Below, piece after piece: positions 6,428 to 8,694 of a stretch of 8,694 bases of DNA. The position numbers were made by a program, and so were the translations under genes. The notes below the pieces were generated by a model. That model was given only the letters and a program-made list of their open reading frames with translations. It had not been told where the DNA came from and ran no database searches. Each line of letters begins with the position of its first letter. The stretch's first letter is position 1. Source of the DNA: Phycisphaerae bacterium. Lineage in GTDB: Bacteria; Planctomycetota; Phycisphaerae; Phycisphaerales; SM1A02. The DNA is taken from the NCBI GenBank assembly GCA_018663565.1, contig JABJQE010000301.1, forward strand, positions 1-8,694, written 5' to 3'.

Positions 6428-7624
6428 TCAAGCGACTGCCGCGCACACCTTCCTAGCGGCATCACCAAGATCCGTGGCCGTGCGCATCGTGGGCAATCGC
6501 TCTTGCGCTTCTTCAAGCACATTGCGGGCCGCCTCAACATTGGTGCCTTCCAGCCGCACGATCAGTGGCACCTTGAACCCGACCTCCTCGGCGGCCGAGA
6601 CAATGGCCCGCGCAATGCGGTCACACTGCATGATTCCTCCGAAGATATTGACGAGCACACCCTTCACAGATTTCTCGCCCAGAATGATTCGAAACGCTTC
6701 GGTCACGGCTTCCTGAGAAGCGTCGCCGCCAACGTCCAGGAAGTTAGCAGGCTCGCCGCCGTGAAGTTTGATGATGTCCATGGTGGACATTGCAAGGCCA
6801 GCACCGTTCACCAAGCAGCCGATGTTCCCATCAAGAGCAACGAAACTCAATCCGGCATCCTTGGCACGCAGTTCGTCTGGGTCTTCTTCCTTGGGGTCAA
6901 ACAACTCAGCAATTGATTGCTGTCTGAACATCGCATTGTCATCAAAGTTGAATTTGGCATCAATCGCAATGACTTGCCCGTCGGGGTAGGCATCTGTCGC
7001 TGGCGTCACAACGAGTGGGTTGATTTCTGCAATCGACGCATCGGTATCCAGAAATAACTGGGCAAGATTGAGTGCCAATCCAACAAATTGCCGCACTTGC
7101 TTGCCCTTAAGGCCAAGCTTGAATGCAAGGTCGCGAGCCTGGAAGGCGCTCAGCCCATCGAGTGGATCCATCGGCACTTTCAGAATGGCTTCAGGGCGTT
7201 CCTCGGCAACCTGTTCAATTTCAACGCCACCTTCAGCAGACGCAATCAACGTATTGGTGCGTCTCTCTCGGTCGGTCGTGATGGCAAGATAGATCTCGCG
7301 TTCAATATCGACGCCTTCGGCGATCAGCAAACGATCAACTTCCAGTCCCTCAGCAGGCGTCTGCGGCGAAATCATTCGGTTACCAAGCATGAACGTCGCT
7401 GCTTCTCTAACTTCTTCAGCGGTCCGGACCACTTTGACAAAGCCCGCCTTGCCGCGGCCACCAGCATGCACCTGAGCCTTTACCACGATGACCGGGGGTG
7501 AATCGGCGAGCAAACGATCGGCCGCCAACACCGCATCTTCAACCGTAGTCACCATGTCGCCCTCTGGCACTGGGATATCGGCACCGGCCAACAATGCTCG
7601 TGCCTGATACTCGTGAATCTTCAT
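6428..7624 (-). CDS. sucC: Succinate-CoA ligase (succinyl-CoA synthetase) subunit beta
   Basis: The beta subunit works with alpha (SucD) to convert succinyl-CoA, phosphate and NDP into succinate, CoA and NTP in the TCA cycle. The 398 residues are close to the usual length (388 in E. coli) and complete. The N-terminal ATP-grasp domain starts MKIHEYQARALL and includes VKAQVHAGGRGKAGGV-like sequence at 48-62 for nucleotide binding. EINPLVV (200-206) and IDAK (221-224) supply the magnesium ligands N202 and D222. The C-terminal CoA-ligase domain has GNIGCLVNGAGLAM (266-279), FLDVGGDAS (295-303) and the phosphate-loop segment NIFGGIMQCD (326-335). ATG 7624 is the only sensible start; a weak GGGA lies eight bases upstream. 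sucD normally follows sucC directly, but here the next gene is a HAD phosphatase. Confidence 0.97.
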   Translation of the reverse strand: MKIHEYQARALLAGADIPVPEGDMVTTVEDAVLAADRLLADSPPVIVVKAQVHAGGRGKAGFVKVVRTAEEVREAATFMLGNRMISPQTPAEGLEVDRLLIAEGVDIEREIYLAITTDRERRTNTLIASAEGGVEIEQVAEERPEAILKVPMDPLDGLSAFQARDLAFKLGLKGKQVRQFVGLALNLAQLFLDTDASIAEINPLVVTPATDAYPDGQVIAIDAKFNFDDNAMFRQQSIAELFDPKEEDPDELRAKDAGLSFVALDGNIGCLVNGAGLAMSTMDIIKLHGGEPANFLDVGGDASQEAVTEAFRIILGEKSVKGVLVNIFGGIMQCDRIARAIVSAAEEVGFKVPLIVRLEGTNVEAARNVLEEAQERLPTMRTATDLGDAARKVCAAVA

Positions 7625-7676
7625 CGTTTGTGTCCCGCTCCATCGAAATGACGTGGTGTGAAAGTCAAAGACGCGA

Positions 7677-7685
7677 AGTGTAGCA
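7677..7685 (-). promoter_or_regulatory. Candidate extended -10 promoter for the sucC cluster
   Basis: On the minus strand the sequence reads TGCTACACT, that is TGn followed by TACACT (7682-7677), a reasonable extended -10. Transcription would begin near 7670 and leave a leader of about 45 bases before ATG 7624. There is no good -35: the hexamer at the expected distance is CGAGAC, which is part of the tandem repeat described separately. This layout suggests an activator may stand in for -35 contacts, but that is inference. Confidence 0.4.
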
Positions 7686-7705
7686 ATAGTCTCGAAATAG
7701 TCTCG
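7685..7705. repeat. Tandem 10-bp direct repeat, likely operator
   Basis: AATAGTCTCG occurs twice, at 7685-7694 and 7696-7705, identical and separated by one base. The 11-base period puts both copies on the same face of the DNA helix, as expected for a protein binding in tandem. The pair lies between the divergent sucC and redoxin genes, next to the -10 candidate of one and across the -35 candidate of the other. Confidence 0.6.
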
Positions 7706-7720
7706 TGGTTGTGGTATGGT
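7692..7720 (+). promoter_or_regulatory. Candidate promoter for the redoxin/HTH pair
   Basis: TATGGT (7715-7720) is preceded by TGG, giving an extended -10. TCGAAA (7692-7697), four of six matches to TTGACA, lies 17 bases upstream. Transcription would start near 7727 and leave a leader of about 75 bases. The -35 hexamer straddles the junction of the tandem repeat, so a protein bound there would be expected to affect this promoter. Confidence 0.4.
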
Positions 7721-7800
7721 CCGCGGCTCGCGGGGACACGATCCGGGGACTGTGCTGAGAACGAGCCCCTAGGACCTACCGACAGAGATCCCCCCCACGA

Positions 7801-8379
7801 ATGGCCCGAACCCCATCATCCATGGTGCCCCTTGGTACACCGATGCCCGCCTTTGAATTAAAGACGGCCGAAGGTAATGTGCATACATCAACTTCGCTCA
7901 GTGGCCCAAACGGCCTGCTGGTGATATTCCTGTGCAATCACTGCCCATTCGTCGTGCATCTCGCCGATGCGCTCGGTGAACTCGGCGACGAGTTTCGTGA
8001 TCTAGGCCTTGGCATCGTCGGCATCACAAGCAATGACGTGACCAATCGAGCAGCCGATGCGCCCGAGCACATGCCGGCCTTTGCAGCTGCGCACGGCATT
8101 GGATTTCCATACTTGTTCGATCCAACCCAACAGGTGGCTCGATCATTCGACGCCACTTGCACACCCGACTTCTTCCTCTATGACAACACACACACGCTGG
8201 TCTACCGGGGCCAGTTTGACAACACGCGGCCTGGCGATGACGCCACCGTTACCGGAGCGGATCTCCGGAATGCAATGCATGCGTTGTGTCAACAGTCCCC
8301 GATTGACCCGAAGCAGATCCCATCCATGGGCTGCAATATCAAATGGAAAGCAGCGTGCAGCTGCGGAAAGACATCATGA
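7801..8379 (+). CDS. Thioredoxin-like (AhpC/TSA-type) redoxin with CNHC motif
   Basis: A 192-residue cytoplasmic thioredoxin-fold protein of a widespread bacterial group that begins near MARTPSxMxPLGTPxPxF. No signal peptide is visible. The redox site is CNHCPFV at 45-51, with C45 and C48 spaced CxxC as in thioredoxin but on the peroxiredoxin-like scaffold. GITSNDV (74-80), FPYLFDPTQ (102-110) and TCTPDFFLYD (119-128) match the family; the last carries C120 and the cis-proline P122. VYRGQFDNTRPG (134-145), VTGADLRNAM (150-159) and GCNIKWK (177-183) complete the signature. It is probably a thiol reductase or peroxidase-like protein; its physiological partner is unknown. The C-terminus is odd: instead of the usual proline-rich ending after IKWK it reads AACSCGKTS. 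The start has only a weak GAGA upstream. Its stop overlaps the start of the next gene. Confidence 0.9.
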   Translation: MARTPSSMVPLGTPMPAFELKTAEGNVHTSTSLSGPNGLLVIFLCNHCPFVVHLADALGELGDEFRDLGLGIVGITSNDVTNRAADAPEHMPAFAAAHGIGFPYLFDPTQQVARSFDATCTPDFFLYDNTHTLVYRGQFDNTRPGDDATVTGADLRNAMHALCQQSPIDPKQIPSMGCNIKWKAACSCGKTS

Positions 8380-8694
8380 ATTCTCCGACCCGAATCATCC
8401 AGCGAATGCCCACGTCCCAATCACGCGATGGTGGCGCCAAGCTGTGGCACGACGAATCTGTTCTTCGCAAGCTCTATGAACAAGACGGACGCACTCAAAA
8501 GCAAATCGCCGAAGAAGTGGGATGCTCGATGCTGACCATCAACAAGGCGTTCAAAAAGTTTGGTATCGCCGCCAAGCGTGGACGACGACCAAAGAGCGGC
8601 AGCCCACGCCGAACCGGAAATGTCGCCCCGCCATACACCCGGATCGCCTCAGCTGGGCTCACCCCAAACGATGCCCGAACACGATTCATTGAAC
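8376..8694 (+). CDS. Helix-turn-helix DNA-binding protein, cut by the window end
   Basis: The frame is open from ATG 8376 to the last base, giving 106 visible residues; the C-terminus is outside the window. The ATG overlaps the redoxin stop as ATGA, and GGAAAG (8365-8370) sits five bases before it, so the two genes are likely translated in concert. Residues about 27-63 form a homeodomain-like helix-turn-helix: ESVLRKLYEQ, then TQKQIAEEVGC as helix two, then SMLTINKAFKKFGI as recognition helix. A very basic stretch KRGRRPKSGSPRR (67-79) follows and resembles an AT-hook-type DNA contact. The visible end, YTRIASAGLTPNDARTRFIE, is not recognised. It could be a local regulator, but HTH segments of this kind also occur in site-specific nucleases and recombination proteins, so its role stays open. 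An alternative ATG lies at 8406. Confidence 0.78.
   Translation, partial: MNSPTRIIQRMPTSQSRDGGAKLWHDESVLRKLYEQDGRTQKQIAEEVGCSMLTINKAFKKFGIAAKRGRRPKSGSPRRTGNVAPPYTRIASAGLTPNDARTRFIE

Noticed and set aside
6417..6446. GTG start for the HAD protein at 6446
   Set aside because: It would overlap the sucC end and place ten extra residues before motif I; ATG 6416 fits the family.
8495..8689. Minus-strand open frame of 64 codons at the right end
   Set aside because: It is antisense to the HTH gene, whose frame is open, coupled to the redoxin and has a clear domain.

Overview
The window is a gene-dense bacterial chromosomal segment of moderately high GC, with short intergenic gaps and several overlapping start/stop pairs. 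It carries nine protein genes (two cut by the window edges) and one RNA gene, the RNase P RNA (rnpB, bacterial type A). I see no insertion sequence, prophage, CRISPR array, tRNA or rRNA. The combination of a secreted M28 peptidase with a PDZ tail, a degenerate Gfo/Idh/MocA-type protein, a DUF418 membrane protein and a CNHC redoxin fits a planctomycete-like bacterium (perhaps Phycisphaerae). That assignment is inference from gene content and protein style, not a proven placement.

Layout. Positions 1-240 (+) are the C-terminal end of a PgpA-type phosphatidylglycerophosphatase. It is followed by a secreted M28 zinc aminopeptidase with PA and PDZ domains (296-2215, +). Convergent to it is rnpB (2258-2655, -). 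A long UUCG-capped hairpin at 2216-2257 sits exactly between the peptidase stop codon and the 3' strand of rnpB helix P1, and is the likely rnpB terminator. A divergent spacer (2656-2792) separates rnpB from a Gfo/Idh/MocA-like protein that has lost the usual cofactor and catalytic signatures (2793-3740, +).

Convergent to that gene is a tight minus-strand cluster read from 7624 down to 3759: sucC (succinyl-CoA synthetase beta), a HAD phosphatase, a DUF418 multi-pass membrane protein and an unrecognised protein. Its junctions are an 11-bp gap, an 8-bp overlap and a 4-bp overlap (GTGA), so it is probably one transcription unit. sucD, the usual partner of sucC, is not in the window.

A 176-bp divergent control region (7625-7800) holds a tandem 10-bp direct repeat at 11-bp spacing. 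It lies between a possible sucC promoter and a possible promoter for a plus-strand pair: a CNHC thioredoxin-like protein (7801-8379) and, through an ATGA overlap, a helix-turn-helix protein that runs off the right edge (8376 onward).

Nothing here is a clear new defence or mobile system. The best leads are the shared tandem-repeat operator with the redoxin-coupled HTH protein, the rnpB end/terminator architecture with a possible core base change, the pseudo-oxidoreductase, and the unknown protein at the end of the sucC cluster.
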